Shown: piece after piece, positions 36,000-46,082 of the stretch
Numbering within the stretch: the first letter of the stretch is position 1
How the letters are laid out: every line of letters starts with the position of its first letter
Assembly (NCBI RefSeq): GCF_023161665.1
Contig: NZ_JALNTW010000003.1
Location: forward strand, 62,001-126,000
Length of the DNA: 64,000 nt
From: Shewanella sp. 1CM18E
Lineage (GTDB): Bacteria; Pseudomonadota; Gammaproteobacteria; Enterobacterales; Shewanellaceae
Direction: 5' to 3'
The notes under the pieces: generated by a model
Told to the model about the DNA's origin: nothing
What the model saw: the letters and a program-made list of their open reading frames with translations, nothing else
Database searches by the model: none
Position numbers and translations under genes: made by a program

Positions 36000-37382
36000 A
36001 TGTCTGAACCGACAGCATTAAGTCTTATTCCACCTGTGGTGGTTTTGGTGTTAGCAATTGTGCTGCGCCGCCCAATCCTCTCTTTGATTATCGGTGCGTT
36101 AGTAGGTTTGGCTATGTATCAGCCAGAAAACTTACTGACTAATTTTGCTGATACCTCTTTATCTGTGATGACTGATGAAACTATCGGTTGGTTGATTCTA
36201 GTTTGTGGTGGCTTTGGTGCTTTGATTGCTCTGCTCGTGCGCACGGGTGGCTCAATGGCGTTTGGTCGCTATGCATTAAAGTTTGCCAATGGGCAAAAGT
36301 CATCACTATTTATGACCTTTATCTTGGGCGCAATCATCTTTATTGATGACTACCTAAATGCGTTAACCGTTGGCTCAACCATGAAGCGAGTAACCGATAA
36401 GTTTAAAGTTTCTCGTGAGATGCTTGCTTATGTGGTCGACTCAACTGCTGCACCTGTGTGTGTATTAGTGCCTTTATCGACATGGGCGGTATTCTTTGGC
36501 GGCTTGCTAGTTGATAACGGTATTGCCGAACAAGGCCAAGGTATTGCTGTTTATATGCAAGCGATCCCGTACATGCTTTATGCATGGCTTGCCGTTGCTA
36601 TGGTATTGCTGGTTATTTTTGGCATAGTACCGGCATTTGGACCAATGAAGAAAGCGCAAATTGCCGCAGCTGAAGGTAAGCCTGCAATTAAACAAGTGGA
36701 TTTAGATGAAGTACAAACTTCAGATGAATATGCGCTTAAAGCGATTGAAGATGAGTTCAAGCAAGCTGAAACGGGCGGCAAGTTACATAACTTTTTCGTG
36801 CCAATTTTATTGTTGGTCGGCTTTACTGTGTACTTCGATATTGATGTGCTAAAAGGTTTGATTGCAACGTTAGCAATTACATTACCTTACTATGGCTTGC
36901 AAAAACTGATGCCACTATCAGAAATGATGGATCAGATGATTGACGGTTTTAAGAGCATGTTGCCTGCTATAGGTACCGTTATCGCTGCGTTTATCTTTAA
37001 AGATGTGTGCGACAAATTAATGCTACCTCAATACGTGATTGAGAGCTTAAGCCCGTTTATGACGCCGCAATTATTACCTGCTGTGGTGTTCTTAAGCATG
37101 TCGATTTTGGCATTCGCAACGGGTTCAAGCTGGGGTATTTTTGCGGTATCAATTCCGATTGTTATGCCGTTGGCGCAATCTGTTGATGCTAATATTCCAT
37201 TGGTGATTGGCGCGTTATTGTCAGCATCATCATTTGGTAGTCAGGCGTGTTTCTACTCCGACTCTACGGTACTGGCCGCTCAAGGCTCAGGATGTAACTT
37301 AGTTAGCCATGCGGTCACTCAGTTGCCTTACGCACTGATTGCAGCAGGTTTGACATTTGTCGGCTTCTTACTAATGGCATAA
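36000..37382 (+). CDS. NhaC-family Na+/H+ antiporter-type transporter
   Basis: 460 residues with about 11-12 hydrophobic segments. Typical NhaC-family features: LILVCGGFGALIALLVRTGG near 66-85, IFIDDYLNALTVGSTMKRVTDK near 115-137 and FATGSSWGIFAVSIPIVMPLAQ near 372-394. Family members exchange Na+ with H+ or with an organic substrate. A long leader precedes it, and it ends at a strong terminator. AAGGA nine bases before the ATG at 36000 supports the start. Which substrate it uses cannot be read from sequence. Confidence 0.88.
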   Translation: MSEPTALSLIPPVVVLVLAIVLRRPILSLIIGALVGLAMYQPENLLTNFADTSLSVMTDETIGWLILVCGGFGALIALLVRTGGSMAFGRYALKFANGQKSSLFMTFILGAIIFIDDYLNALTVGSTMKRVTDKFKVSREMLAYVVDSTAAPVCVLVPLSTWAVFFGGLLVDNGIAEQGQGIAVYMQAIPYMLYAWLAVAMVLLVIFGIVPAFGPMKKAQIAAAEGKPAIKQVDLDEVQTSDEYALKAIEDEFKQAETGGKLHNFFVPILLLVGFTVYFDIDVLKGLIATLAITLPYYGLQKLMPLSEMMDQMIDGFKSMLPAIGTVIAAFIFKDVCDKLMLPQYVIESLSPFMTPQLLPAVVFLSMSILAFATGSSWGIFAVSIPIVMPLAQSVDANIPLVIGALLSASSFGSQACFYSDSTVLAAQGSGCNLVSHAVTQLPYALIAAGLTFVGFLLMA

Positions 37383-37409
37383 TGCTTTTAGCTAAAAGTG
37401 TTCATGAAA

Positions 37410-37441
37410 AAAACCACTCAATAATCGAGTGGTTTTTTTTG
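37410..37441 (+). terminator. Rho-independent terminator
   Basis: 10-bp stem AAAACCACTC (37410-37419) / GAGTGGTTTT (37427-37436), 7-base loop, then a T-run to 37440. Confidence 0.9.
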
Positions 37442-37559
37442 TTCTTTTTATTATTTGTGTAGATAAAATTAGCAATAGCTTAATTTTTATAAATTTTTTA
37501 TTAGTATGCCTTGCTTTACACTTTTGACGTTTCCTTTGTTACAAAAAAAATACTTATCG

Positions 37560-37588
37560 TTGACCTTGTTGTGACAAAGTTGTAATTT
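37560..37588 (+). promoter_or_regulatory. Promoter of the large TonB receptor
   Basis: TTGACC (37560-37565), 17-base spacer, TAATTT (37583-37588). Fits sigma-70. No Fur box is seen near it. Confidence 0.6.
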
Positions 37589-37675
37589 TGTTGTCAAGAT
37601 CAGGTGGGACTTGATCAAATAAAGAAACTCAATCTAAAGAAATTGAGTTCTAAATCAACAAAGGGAATGTTCAAT

Positions 37676-40513
37676 ATGACGTCAATTAGCAGTTTATCTA
37701 AAGCTGTCAGAGTTGCTTTGTTAGCAACGACGAGTGCAGCATTAATGACAAGTGCAGGGGCTTACGCCGAAGAGCAAGAAAACGAAGGCTTTGAAAGAAT
37801 CGAAGTAACAGGTTCTAAAATTAAGCGTATTGGTGAGCTATCACCTACACCTGTAACAGTAATTACAGGCGCGCAAATGATGGATATGGGTATCACTAAC
37901 GTAGCTGATATTCTTAACAAGCTTCCATCGTCAACTGTTGGTATTTCACCAGAAACATCAAATAATACGATTTTTGCAAGTGGTTTGAACAAAACTGACT
38001 TACGTGGTTTAGGTTCTGATCGTACCCTAGTACTGGTAAATGGTCGTCGCTTTGTTGCCGGTTCAAATGGTGACTCTGCGGTCGATTTGAATACGATTCC
38101 AACCGCTATGGTTGCTCGTATGGAAGTGATTACTGGTGGTGCATCTGCTGTTTACGGCTCTGATGCAATCGCTGGTGTAATTAACATTATTACCCGCACA
38201 GATGTGCAAGGTGTTGAACTTGACGCATCTTACACTCAACCAGAGCAAAGCGGTGGTGAAGAAAGCCAGTTCTCTATAACTGCTGGTGGCAACTTCTTAG
38301 ACGATAAGTTATCAACAGTATTTAACTTTACTTATGCAGAGCAAAAAGAGCTTCGCCCAACAGATAGAGACTTTTTAGATAATCCTGTAAGCAGTATCTA
38401 CAATCCAGATACTTCGGAAGGTGCACCGACACGTATTCCTTATGAAGGCCGCAAGCCGCTATCTTGGATTAATGAAGCAGGTACATTCTTTGGCGGGGAC
38501 GGTAAACAATATACCTTCGGCTCAGATGGTGCCATGAGAGAGTTTGATTATGGTGAAGGTCTAATCGAAGGTCCAGGCAACAATGGTAATTACTGTGGCC
38601 CAAGCTGTGAAGGCTATGACCCTGTAGATTATGGTTTCATTCGTACGCCACTTGAGCGTATGGTTTTCACCTTAAATACTGATTATGAATTGAATGATGA
38701 TCACAAGATTTTCACTGAAATTACTTATGTAGACTACCAGTCAAATGGTGAAAGCACGCCAGTATTCCATACTTACAATCCAATCATGGCCGATAATGCT
38801 TTCCTTCCAGAGGAAACGAAGCAATTAATGGCTGACACCGGAATGGGCGCGTTAAACCTTTATCGTATTGATAGAGAGTTTGGTAACCGTACTTATAACC
38901 AAGATCGTGAAACCATGCGTTTCCTTGTTGGTATTGAAGGTGTTATCAATGATGACTGGGATTACTCTTTCCACGCTCAACGCGGTCAGTTAGAAGAGAC
39001 TAGTCTTTGGAAAGGTGAGATTTGGGCAGATCGTTATGATCAAGCTAAAGATGCAATCTTCGATGATGCTGGAAACATTGTATGTCGTGATGCTGACGCT
39101 CGTGCAGCAGGTTGTGTACCATTAAACTTACTTGGTGAAAACCAAGCGAGTCAAGAAGCGATTAACTGGGTGAGCACTAGTGCTGGCCAGACAGCTAAGA
39201 CGACACAAACAAGTGCTGGCTTAGTCGTTAGCGGTGCACTATTTGACTTACCTGCAGGTTATGTAAGTGCTGCATTCAGTGCTGATTACCGTAAAGAAGA
39301 GTCTGAAACAAACCCAGATCAAGAGCTAATTGATGGCACTATTTTTGGTAACACAGCTAACCCAATGCGCGGTGAGTATGATGTAACTGAATTTGCCGCT
39401 GAATTTAGCATCCCTCTACTATCTGACATGTTCCTAGCACACGACTTAGGTCTTGATCTTGCGTATCGCTGGATGGATTACAGCACTGCTGGTCAAGACG
39501 ATGCTTGGAAAGTTGGTTTGAACTGGGCACCAATTGAAGATCTACGTGTACGTGCGACTAAATCAAAATCAGTACGTGCACCTAATATCGGCGAGCTATT
39601 TAGCCCTAAAGGTCAAACTTTTGCTAGCTTTACCGATGTATGTGACAAAATTAACGTTGAACTAGGTCCTGATGACAATCGTAAGAAAAACTGTCAAGCA
39701 GCAGGTTTACCTGAAGGTTGGAACCCAAGTGATTCTTGGTATCTAAGTAACCACCCTGGGTACAACGCGGGTAACCCAGATCTTAAAGCTGAAACCTCAA
39801 ACGATTACACCATTGGTGCGGTCTACACTCCTAGCTACCTAGATGGTTTCTCGCTTACAGTCGATTACTGGGCATTTGAAATTTCAGATGCAATTAACTA
39901 CATCACTGTTGGTACAGCTGTTAAGTATTGTTATGACTCAGAGTCACTAGACAATATTTACTGTGACCTATTTACCCGTGATGCAACTTCAGGTGACATC
40001 GTTGACTTCGTTCAAAGCCCTGTAAACTCTGCATCATTTGATGTTAAAGGTTTAGATATTGAGAGTCAGTACAACATTCCTACTGATAGCTTTGGTGATT
40101 TCCGCGTTCATTTGATTGCGACTTACCTAGAGCAGTGGGAGTTCAACCCAACTGGGTTTGAAAGTGATTTACAAGTTGAAGTTGGTCAATATGAAGATCC
40201 ACGTTGGAAAGCAATGTTTAGCTTAGGTTGGCAATATGACTCGCTAAACCTAGAAGCGCGTGCTAACTACCGCCATTCAGCTGTCGCTGATAATGAGTGG
40301 AAGCCTGAGAACAACAATTACAACGATATTCCATCGCACACTGTTTGGGACTTCACTGGCTCATATGACTTCACTGATGACTTTACATTACGCTTTGGTA
40401 TCAAGAACGCATTTGACCTAGAGCCGCCACGTAACCCATATGTATATGATGGTGACGGTTACTACGATACAACAGGTCGTGCATTCTTCTTAGGTGCAAA
40501 CTACAGACTTTAA
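37676..40513 (+). CDS. Large TonB-dependent receptor
   Basis: 945 residues. A signal peptide (about 1-30, ending AYAEE) precedes the plug domain, with an energy-coupling-like region IEVTGSKIKRIGELSPTPVTVITG, then RTLVLVNGRRFVAGS and an outer-membrane barrel ending GANYRL. I chose the ATG at 37676, with AAAGGGA nine bases upstream; ATG at 37667 and GTG at 37604 are alternatives and the start is not certain. The plug type matches the large receptors used by marine gammaproteobacteria for nutrients rather than siderophores, and no Fur box is seen. Substrate unknown. Confidence 0.9.
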   Translation: MTSISSLSKAVRVALLATTSAALMTSAGAYAEEQENEGFERIEVTGSKIKRIGELSPTPVTVITGAQMMDMGITNVADILNKLPSSTVGISPETSNNTIFASGLNKTDLRGLGSDRTLVLVNGRRFVAGSNGDSAVDLNTIPTAMVARMEVITGGASAVYGSDAIAGVINIITRTDVQGVELDASYTQPEQSGGEESQFSITAGGNFLDDKLSTVFNFTYAEQKELRPTDRDFLDNPVSSIYNPDTSEGAPTRIPYEGRKPLSWINEAGTFFGGDGKQYTFGSDGAMREFDYGEGLIEGPGNNGNYCGPSCEGYDPVDYGFIRTPLERMVFTLNTDYELNDDHKIFTEITYVDYQSNGESTPVFHTYNPIMADNAFLPEETKQLMADTGMGALNLYRIDREFGNRTYNQDRETMRFLVGIEGVINDDWDYSFHAQRGQLEETSLWKGEIWADRYDQAKDAIFDDAGNIVCRDADARAAGCVPLNLLGENQASQEAINWVSTSAGQTAKTTQTSAGLVVSGALFDLPAGYVSAAFSADYRKEESETNPDQELIDGTIFGNTANPMRGEYDVTEFAAEFSIPLLSDMFLAHDLGLDLAYRWMDYSTAGQDDAWKVGLNWAPIEDLRVRATKSKSVRAPNIGELFSPKGQTFASFTDVCDKINVELGPDDNRKKNCQAAGLPEGWNPSDSWYLSNHPGYNAGNPDLKAETSNDYTIGAVYTPSYLDGFSLTVDYWAFEISDAINYITVGTAVKYCYDSESLDNIYCDLFTRDATSGDIVDFVQSPVNSASFDVKGLDIESQYNIPTDSFGDFRVHLIATYLEQWEFNPTGFESDLQVEVGQYEDPRWKAMFSLGWQYDSLNLEARANYRHSAVADNEWKPENNNYNDIPSHTVWDFTGSYDFTDDFTLRFGIKNAFDLEPPRNPYVYDGDGYYDTTGRAFFLGANYRL

Positions 40514-40558
40514 TTTGAGTTAGCGATAATTCGCTAGTAAAAATTAGTCGTATCATAA

Positions 40559-40589
40559 AAACCAGTAGCAATCGCTACTGGTTTTTTTC
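40559..40589. terminator. Terminator, possibly bidirectional
   Basis: 11-bp stem AAACCAGTAGC (40559-40569) / GCTACTGGTTT (40574-40584), 4-base loop, T-run to 40588. It lies between the convergent receptor and LysR genes. Confidence 0.9.
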
Positions 40590-40670
40590 GTCTATAAATA
40601 GTTGTTTAAGGTTTAAGGTTTAAGGATTGTTTGATATAAGCCAATCAATATAAAAATTGCTTCATTCGAT

Positions 40671-41546
40671 TTAGCCAATATTATTCTCGCTGAAAGTCTC
40701 TCTAAGCAACTTAATTAATGCGCGGCTCTTTTCTGGCAAAAATTGCTTAGAAGGGTAGATGAGTGTCAGCTTTATCTCTGGGAGTTTTTCGTTAATCAGT
40801 ATTGCTTCAAGCTCGCCTGATTGCAGCGCATCTTTGACTAAGATGGTCGGTAGTAAGGCTACACCTTTGCCTGTACTCGCCATATGCTGAATTAAACGTA
40901 GATCATCGGAGCATAACCTAAGTGTTAAGTTGTCGGGTAGAGATGCCTGGTTATAACGGCTAACCATGAGTGGGTGATGAGTAAGCTCGCTAAGCTCTGT
41001 GATACTTGGATGACTTTGCAGGTATTGCTGTGAGGCAACTAAACTGCTGGGAAAACGCAGCAGTGTTTGCTGCACATAGTCCTCGTTCTGCACTTTTACC
41101 CCATCGGGTAAGATCTGAATATCGATATTTTGTCTCTTAAGATCAATGCTCTCTTGGCAATGCAGTACTTCTAGCTGTACGTCTGCAAATTGCTCAAGGT
41201 ACTTTTCTAATAAGAGAGCGAACATATTTGAAGTAATAAGTGCGGCAGGTACCGCCACTCTTAACACGCCTTGTACCGACTTTTGTTGATTACTGAGTAA
41301 CTTGGCTGCTTGGGCGACACCCGTTAAAGGTTGATTGATTTGCTGATACAGTAAACGGCCATTTTCAGTGAGCTCTATCTTACGAGTGGTGCGAATTAGT
41401 AGTTGGCAACCTAGCGACTTTTCTAGCTCTTGTAAGCGTCTGCTGACTTTTGAACGTTGTAAGGATTGCTGTTTAGCCGCTGCGCTGATCCCGCCATGCT
41501 GCACAGTCAGTACAAATAGCTGTAAGTCATCCATACTAATATTCAT
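40671..41546 (-). CDS. LysR-family transcriptional regulator
   Basis: 291 residues. The N-terminal winged helix-turn-helix is at about 5-65 (GGISAAAKQQSLQRSKVSRR, then LEKSLGCQLLIRTTRKIELT), followed by the substrate-binding-like domain. It is divergent from an HlyD/DUF2955 efflux pair 100 bases away, so it probably controls that pair in response to its substrate. AGGA lies close to the ATG at 41546; the Met four codons on is another possible start. Effector unknown. Confidence 0.93.
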   Translation of the reverse strand: MNISMDDLQLFVLTVQHGGISAAAKQQSLQRSKVSRRLQELEKSLGCQLLIRTTRKIELTENGRLLYQQINQPLTGVAQAAKLLSNQQKSVQGVLRVAVPAALITSNMFALLLEKYLEQFADVQLEVLHCQESIDLKRQNIDIQILPDGVKVQNEDYVQQTLLRFPSSLVASQQYLQSHPSITELSELTHHPLMVSRYNQASLPDNLTLRLCSDDLRLIQHMASTGKGVALLPTILVKDALQSGELEAILINEKLPEIKLTLIYPSKQFLPEKSRALIKLLRETFSENNIG

Positions 41547-41646
41547 TGTCCTACCTGTAGGTTGTAAGCGGCCTATTTATCATTCTATTTAATCTAATTA
41601 GTAATATCTATACTACGCAGCCCTCAGATTGACCTTGGATTGATTC

Positions 41647-42714
41647 ATGCAAACCGCAGAACATGCTTTTCGTCGTTGGATGCAAAGCCTCATTATTCTT
41701 TTTGTTATTTTGGTCGGCTATATCGTAATTGCAGATCGTTATGCGCCGCTAACCACTGAAAGCAGGGTGCAGGGCTATGTGATTCAATTGGCTTCTGAGG
41801 TTACTGGTACGGTTGTTGCCGTGCAGGTTGAGAATAATCAACAGGTCAGTAAAGGCGATAAGCTCTTTAGCATCGATAAGCAAAAATACCAGCTAGCTGT
41901 CGAGAAAGCACAGCTCACACTGGAACAAGCTTTTGAGCAAGAGCAGGCCATGTACGCAAAAGTCGCTGCAGCAAAAGCCAATGTGGCAACCAGCAAAGCG
42001 GCGTTTGATAATGCCAATAGCGAGTACTTACGTATTAGTCAGCTAGCTAAGCAGCAGCTGGTCTCTGTTTCTATGTTAGATAACGCCTTAGCCAATAATA
42101 ATGCCTCACGTTCAAGCCTCGATGCGGCTAAGCAAGAATTACTGGCACTTAAGGTGCAGCTTGGTCGTGCGCCGGGACAGAGTAACGGCGTTCGTGCGGC
42201 GCAAAATGCACTCAAGCAGGCCAAGCTAGATCTTGCTCATACACAAGTGTTTGCGCCAAGTGATGGGGTGGTGACTAACCTGCAGCTGGAAGTCGGCAGC
42301 ACTGCCAACGCTAACATGCCTCTACTGACTTTCATTCCTACCGATTCGTTGTGGGTTGCGGCTGACTTTCGAGAAAAGGCGGTGGCTAAGATCAATAAAC
42401 AGTCAAAAGGATTAGTGGCATTTGATGCTTTTCCCGGGGAGGTATTTGCTTTTAATGTGCAAAGTCGAGACTTTGGCGTAGCGGCGGCGCAGCAAAGCCC
42501 AAATGGGCAGTTGACTCAGGTAGAGGTCAATAATCGTTGGGTCAGAGATGCTCAGCGAGTCAGAATTAACCTTGCTAGCGAGCATGCGTTACCTAAGCCA
42601 CTATTTGTCGGCTCGCGCGCGACTGTGGTGCTATACCCAAGTGAGAACTGGCTATGGGGCTTACTTGCAAAAGCCCAAATTCACCTTGTTAGCCTGCTGC
42701 ACTATATCTATTAA
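41647..42714 (+). CDS. HlyD-family membrane fusion protein
   Basis: 355 residues. One N-terminal membrane segment (about 14-32), a first lipoyl-like half (VQVENNQQVSKGDKLFSID), an alpha-helical coiled-coil hairpin (about 85-185), the second half (VFAPSDGVVTNLQLEVGST) and a beta-barrel. It should bridge the inner-membrane partner to an outer-membrane channel. Followed 46 bases later by the DUF2955 membrane gene, a known pairing for efflux of aromatic or fatty compounds. Likely controlled by the divergent LysR. Confidence 0.9.
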   Translation: MQTAEHAFRRWMQSLIILFVILVGYIVIADRYAPLTTESRVQGYVIQLASEVTGTVVAVQVENNQQVSKGDKLFSIDKQKYQLAVEKAQLTLEQAFEQEQAMYAKVAAAKANVATSKAAFDNANSEYLRISQLAKQQLVSVSMLDNALANNNASRSSLDAAKQELLALKVQLGRAPGQSNGVRAAQNALKQAKLDLAHTQVFAPSDGVVTNLQLEVGSTANANMPLLTFIPTDSLWVAADFREKAVAKINKQSKGLVAFDAFPGEVFAFNVQSRDFGVAAAQQSPNGQLTQVEVNNRWVRDAQRVRINLASEHALPKPLFVGSRATVVLYPSENWLWGLLAKAQIHLVSLLHYIY

Positions 42715-42760
42715 ATCCATTGCTTAATCTAATGATTTTTAGCTGAAGAAGGAGATTGTT

Positions 42761-43828
42761 GTGCAGCAAGAAACCTTATTAAAGACTCAACGGATCTGGT
42801 TTGGTACTGTGCTTGGGCTCGCTGTCACTTTAGTGTTTGGCTGGTCAAATGGCATGTTTGTCGCATTGCTGCCTATGTTTGTGTTAACTCAAATTGATAG
42901 GTGGAATAGCGGCTTAATAGCGCAGTTAGTGATTGCTGTTATTTGGGTTTGTATCCAAGTGACCTTCATTATAGGTTTCTTTCAGCCGTACCCCTTGTTA
43001 ATGACGTTAGTGGTAGCAATTATGCTGCTGTGTAAGTGTATCGCTATGACCCATAAAAGCAGCTATCTGTTTGGTTATGTAGGGTTACTTATGGGCTCAA
43101 TCCTGCTCAACTATGGCAGTTATCAGGGCTTTGATTTAGAAGACTTTGTGATGGGGCTGGTGGCTTCAGCGTTGTTAACTGGGCCCGTTGTTGCAATGGC
43201 ATTTTACCTGTTTCCAGAGCCTTGCAACACTGAGCCTTTGTCGCATTTAGCAAACCAAAATCAAGCGAAAACCCATAATGACAATCAACGTAAAGATCAT
43301 TTAGGCATGGTCAGGCAAGCAGCGCTTGGTTGGATAGTTGCCATGGCGGCATTTATTTTGTTTCAGGTAGCTGATCTAAATGACTCGCTATCAGCGCAAG
43401 CGTCAATATTGATAGTGTTAGCGCCAATGACGTTTATCGGCTCTATGGCGGTGGCCAAAATTAGAATCCTAGGCACTTTTTTAGGCTGTTTAGCTGGGAT
43501 GATATTACAGCTGACTTTATATAGCCTAGCGAACAATATGATTTTGTTTTTGTTGGGCTTTGCTATTGCTGCGGCGATTTTTTGTCGTTGGCTGGCGATA
43601 GGTGGCATAAAAGCGGGAATTGGCTTTTCGGCAATGTCTGCACTCACTGTGCCGTTAACCAGCAGTTTTGTGCCTGAGCAACAAGATGCCTTTTTCTCTA
43701 TCTGTTATCGCTTTAGCTCTATTGTTGTGGCTGTGGTGGTGACTTCACTATTGATATGGCTGGTGCACCACTTTTTAGTACGGGTGATCAGGTTTAAGTC
43801 ATTAGCCGCTTGTTCGGTAACAGGATAA
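42761..43828 (+). CDS. DUF2955-type membrane protein (efflux partner)
   Basis: 355 residues. About ten hydrophobic segments in two halves separated by a soluble stretch near 160-185 (LANQNQAKTHNDNQRKDHLG). It matches the DUF2955 family, which resembles FUSC/AaeB-type exporters and occurs with HlyD proteins. AAGGAGA seven bases before the GTG at 42761 sets the start. Substrate unknown. Second gene of the pair; it ends just before the convergent PepSY gene. Confidence 0.8.
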   Translation: MQQETLLKTQRIWFGTVLGLAVTLVFGWSNGMFVALLPMFVLTQIDRWNSGLIAQLVIAVIWVCIQVTFIIGFFQPYPLLMTLVVAIMLLCKCIAMTHKSSYLFGYVGLLMGSILLNYGSYQGFDLEDFVMGLVASALLTGPVVAMAFYLFPEPCNTEPLSHLANQNQAKTHNDNQRKDHLGMVRQAALGWIVAMAAFILFQVADLNDSLSAQASILIVLAPMTFIGSMAVAKIRILGTFLGCLAGMILQLTLYSLANNMILFLLGFAIAAAIFCRWLAIGGIKAGIGFSAMSALTVPLTSSFVPEQQDAFFSICYRFSSIVVAVVVTSLLIWLVHHFLVRVIRFKSLAACSVTG

Positions 43829-43850
43829 GCGGCTAATACCTTGTGATAAA

Positions 43851-45458
43851 TCAGACCTCATTAACCACTAGCTTGCTGCTTGTTTTAGGTTCGACAGCCC
43901 AAATACTATTGGGCTCGCCCAGTGCAGTGCGGCGCTGGGTTTTGATTGCTGCGAGGTAAAAGATCCCAGCAAACAGTAAAGCCATTAGCTCAATTAATCC
44001 GCCACTAAAGTCAGCTGGCGCCCAAGATGTTAATCCCGGCACCCATAGGGTTAATAGCGAGCTTATTGGGATTAACAGGCAGCTCAGTGCCAGCAGTTTG
44101 AGTAGGTGAATTGCTGCAACGGCAGCCCCTCGTGCAAAGCTATAGATAAGCGCGGCAAAGAAAACCAGGTAATAACAGCTTAAATAGTGCTGGTTAATCT
44201 GCTCGTTGAACAAATACAGCCACTTTGTCGCAAGCATTGCGCTACTCACCCCAAGCATAGAGCCTAAACAAATACCAATGGTGAGTGACGACATAAAGCG
44301 CACCGAGCGTTTTTGCTGCGGTTGTTTTTGACGTCGCTTTTCAAGCCAAAGTAGATTGCCACTGTAAAATAAAAATGCCCCTAATAGACCAAGGCTAAAG
44401 TAAATCCAACGGGTGAATCCGCCGCCATAATTACCAAAGTGCAGTGCAAAAAAGCTATTAACGATATCGCCATATGGACCGTCTTTTGCTTGATGAACAG
44501 TGCTAAATTCAATTTTATAGGTATAGGGATTTAGATAAATGTAATCGCTATAGCCACCGCGCATCACTCGGTCATTGGCAACCACTTCCACTGCAAGCGA
44601 GGGCGTGGTGCTAGATAACTTATCGTATTCCATGCTCTTGATTTGGTAATCACTTGCTAGCTGATTAACCCATTCGATATGCTCATTAATTGAAGGTAAC
44701 TGAGTGACGGAATACTCAATATCTGACTTTGCTCTTGGCTCAAACATAGCTTGCTCACCATAAACTTGCTGCAGCCCACCATAAAAAGGGTCGTGAAAAG
44801 CAAACACGACTACAGTCCAGGCTATGATGAGGTGAAACGGCAAGCTAACCACACCAACGAGGTTGTGACTATCTAACCAAAAGCGGTTGGCACCTTTATG
44901 TTGGCGTAATGCAAATAAGCTTTTGACTAAGGTTGGCAGTAATACAATGACCCCAGATACTAAAGCAATAAAGTAAAGCAGCGCCGCTAGGCCTAAAATC
45001 AACACGCCAATGTCTTCATGACCAAGCTTGCCGGGGATCGCCGCGGTGCGATGTAGCTGATCGATAAGCTCGCCTAACTCATTGGTAGTACTTAGTTGAG
45101 TCGTAATATTGCCGTCATCATCTAATGTTGCATGGCGTAAACTATCATCGAGTCTAAAACCGCGTCCGCCGCCTTTCTCAAACCATGTGAGTGGCGATAA
45201 ATCTGCAGTAAAATTGACCTTAAAGCCATCGGCGGCCTTGTCGTATTGATTAACGGCTTTGCTAATTAATTGATCGTAATCTTGCAGTGCGATTGGGCTT
45301 AGCTGAGTGTGCGGTGGGGTTGCCCATTGTTCAATTTGCGGCTTGAACATGGTGAGTGCACCGGCGAAAAAGGCGATGAATAATAGCAGTCCTGTGGTGA
45401 TCCCTGTCCAAGTATGAATCGATTGATAAGTTCGCAATACATCTGAGCGAATTTTCAT
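43851..45458 (-). CDS. PepSY-associated TM helix protein
   Basis: 535 residues from the ATG at 45458, which overlaps the stop of the upstream gene in ATGA. Four early and several late hydrophobic segments flank PepSY-like regions (for example ADLSPLTWFEKGGGRGFRLD). Members of this family occur next to siderophore receptors and are thought to reduce ferric siderophores in the inner membrane; this is from the family, not shown here. The final part has extra membrane helices. Last gene of a three-gene unit divergent from a TonB receptor. Confidence 0.85.
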   Translation of the reverse strand: MKIRSDVLRTYQSIHTWTGITTGLLLFIAFFAGALTMFKPQIEQWATPPHTQLSPIALQDYDQLISKAVNQYDKAADGFKVNFTADLSPLTWFEKGGGRGFRLDDSLRHATLDDDGNITTQLSTTNELGELIDQLHRTAAIPGKLGHEDIGVLILGLAALLYFIALVSGVIVLLPTLVKSLFALRQHKGANRFWLDSHNLVGVVSLPFHLIIAWTVVVFAFHDPFYGGLQQVYGEQAMFEPRAKSDIEYSVTQLPSINEHIEWVNQLASDYQIKSMEYDKLSSTTPSLAVEVVANDRVMRGGYSDYIYLNPYTYKIEFSTVHQAKDGPYGDIVNSFFALHFGNYGGGFTRWIYFSLGLLGAFLFYSGNLLWLEKRRQKQPQQKRSVRFMSSLTIGICLGSMLGVSSAMLATKWLYLFNEQINQHYLSCYYLVFFAALIYSFARGAAVAAIHLLKLLALSCLLIPISSLLTLWVPGLTSWAPADFSGGLIELMALLFAGIFYLAAIKTQRRTALGEPNSIWAVEPKTSSKLVVNEV

Positions 45459-45751
45459 TGTAACCACCACAAAAAAGCAAAAATTGAATAAACCAGTGCA
45501 TTCGCACCTAATAAGGTTATAAAAGCGGTTTTAGCACTGCGAAATAGAAATACGCCAGCCAAAATTGGCAACCAGATCAAGCTAATCATCCACATATTGA
45601 ACTGCACCTTGACCGGTGCATCGATACCATCTGGGCCGAACCATGCAAACAGGGCAACGCTTCCATAAGCAAAACTTAAGCCTAAAAAGAGGGCTATAAA
45701 GCTCTTGCGCCACCAATGAGGCTGAATTTTGTGTTGCTGAACACTTGGCAT
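45455..45751 (-). CDS. Small membrane protein (DUF3649-like)
   Basis: 98 residues from the ATG at 45751, which shares one base with the stop of the upstream gene (TAATG). Three hydrophobic segments with many Trp residues (WWRKSF, WMISLIWLP, FLWWLQ). The gene order DUF3325 / this gene / PepSY is the one usually seen for DUF3649, but by sequence the match is weak. Overlaps at both ends show tight translational coupling. Confidence 0.7.
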   Translation of the reverse strand: MPSVQQHKIQPHWWRKSFIALFLGLSFAYGSVALFAWFGPDGIDAPVKVQFNMWMISLIWLPILAGVFLFRSAKTAFITLLGANALVYSIFAFLWWLQ

Positions 45752-46017
45752 TAGCACTCTTCTCGGCTATCAAATAAGGTGGAAAGCGGCAGAGCGATTA
45801 ACAAGGTCATGGCTGTAAATAGCCAAGTAAAGATTGCGGCTGTGGGGGTAAGTAGTTGCCACCAACTTAATAGTGCAAATAACAGCAGGCAAGCGCCTAA
45901 CCAAGCTAGCACCTTGGGTTGAGGTTTTCGTAGCAAGCGCTGATGTTTGCTAGTGGCATAAATCAGCCCACTACCAATCGCCGTCAGAATGATTGCGGCT
46001 AGTTGAAACCCTTCCAT
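45751..46017 (-). CDS. Small membrane protein (DUF3325-like)
   Basis: 88 residues with three hydrophobic segments and a basic cytoplasmic loop (TSKHQRLLRKPQPK), similar to DUF3325. An AGAGGAAA Shine-Dalgarno precedes the ATG. First gene of the unit with the DUF3649-like and PepSY genes, and divergent from a TonB receptor with a Fur box between them. Role likely in iron uptake across the inner membrane; no direct evidence. Confidence 0.7.
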   Translation of the reverse strand: MEGFQLAAIILTAIGSGLIYATSKHQRLLRKPQPKVLAWLGACLLLFALLSWWQLLTPTAAIFTWLFTAMTLLIALPLSTLFDSREEC

Positions 46018-46082
46018 TTGTTTCCTCTCTTGTGATCAATATTTCAGATTTGTGTAAATGGTAATGTAAATGTGAACTGTTC

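Noticed and set aside
41547..41646. LysR operator between the LysR and HlyD genes
   Set aside because: Only a 5-bp inverted repeat CCTAC/GTAGG is visible near 41550; not strong enough to list.
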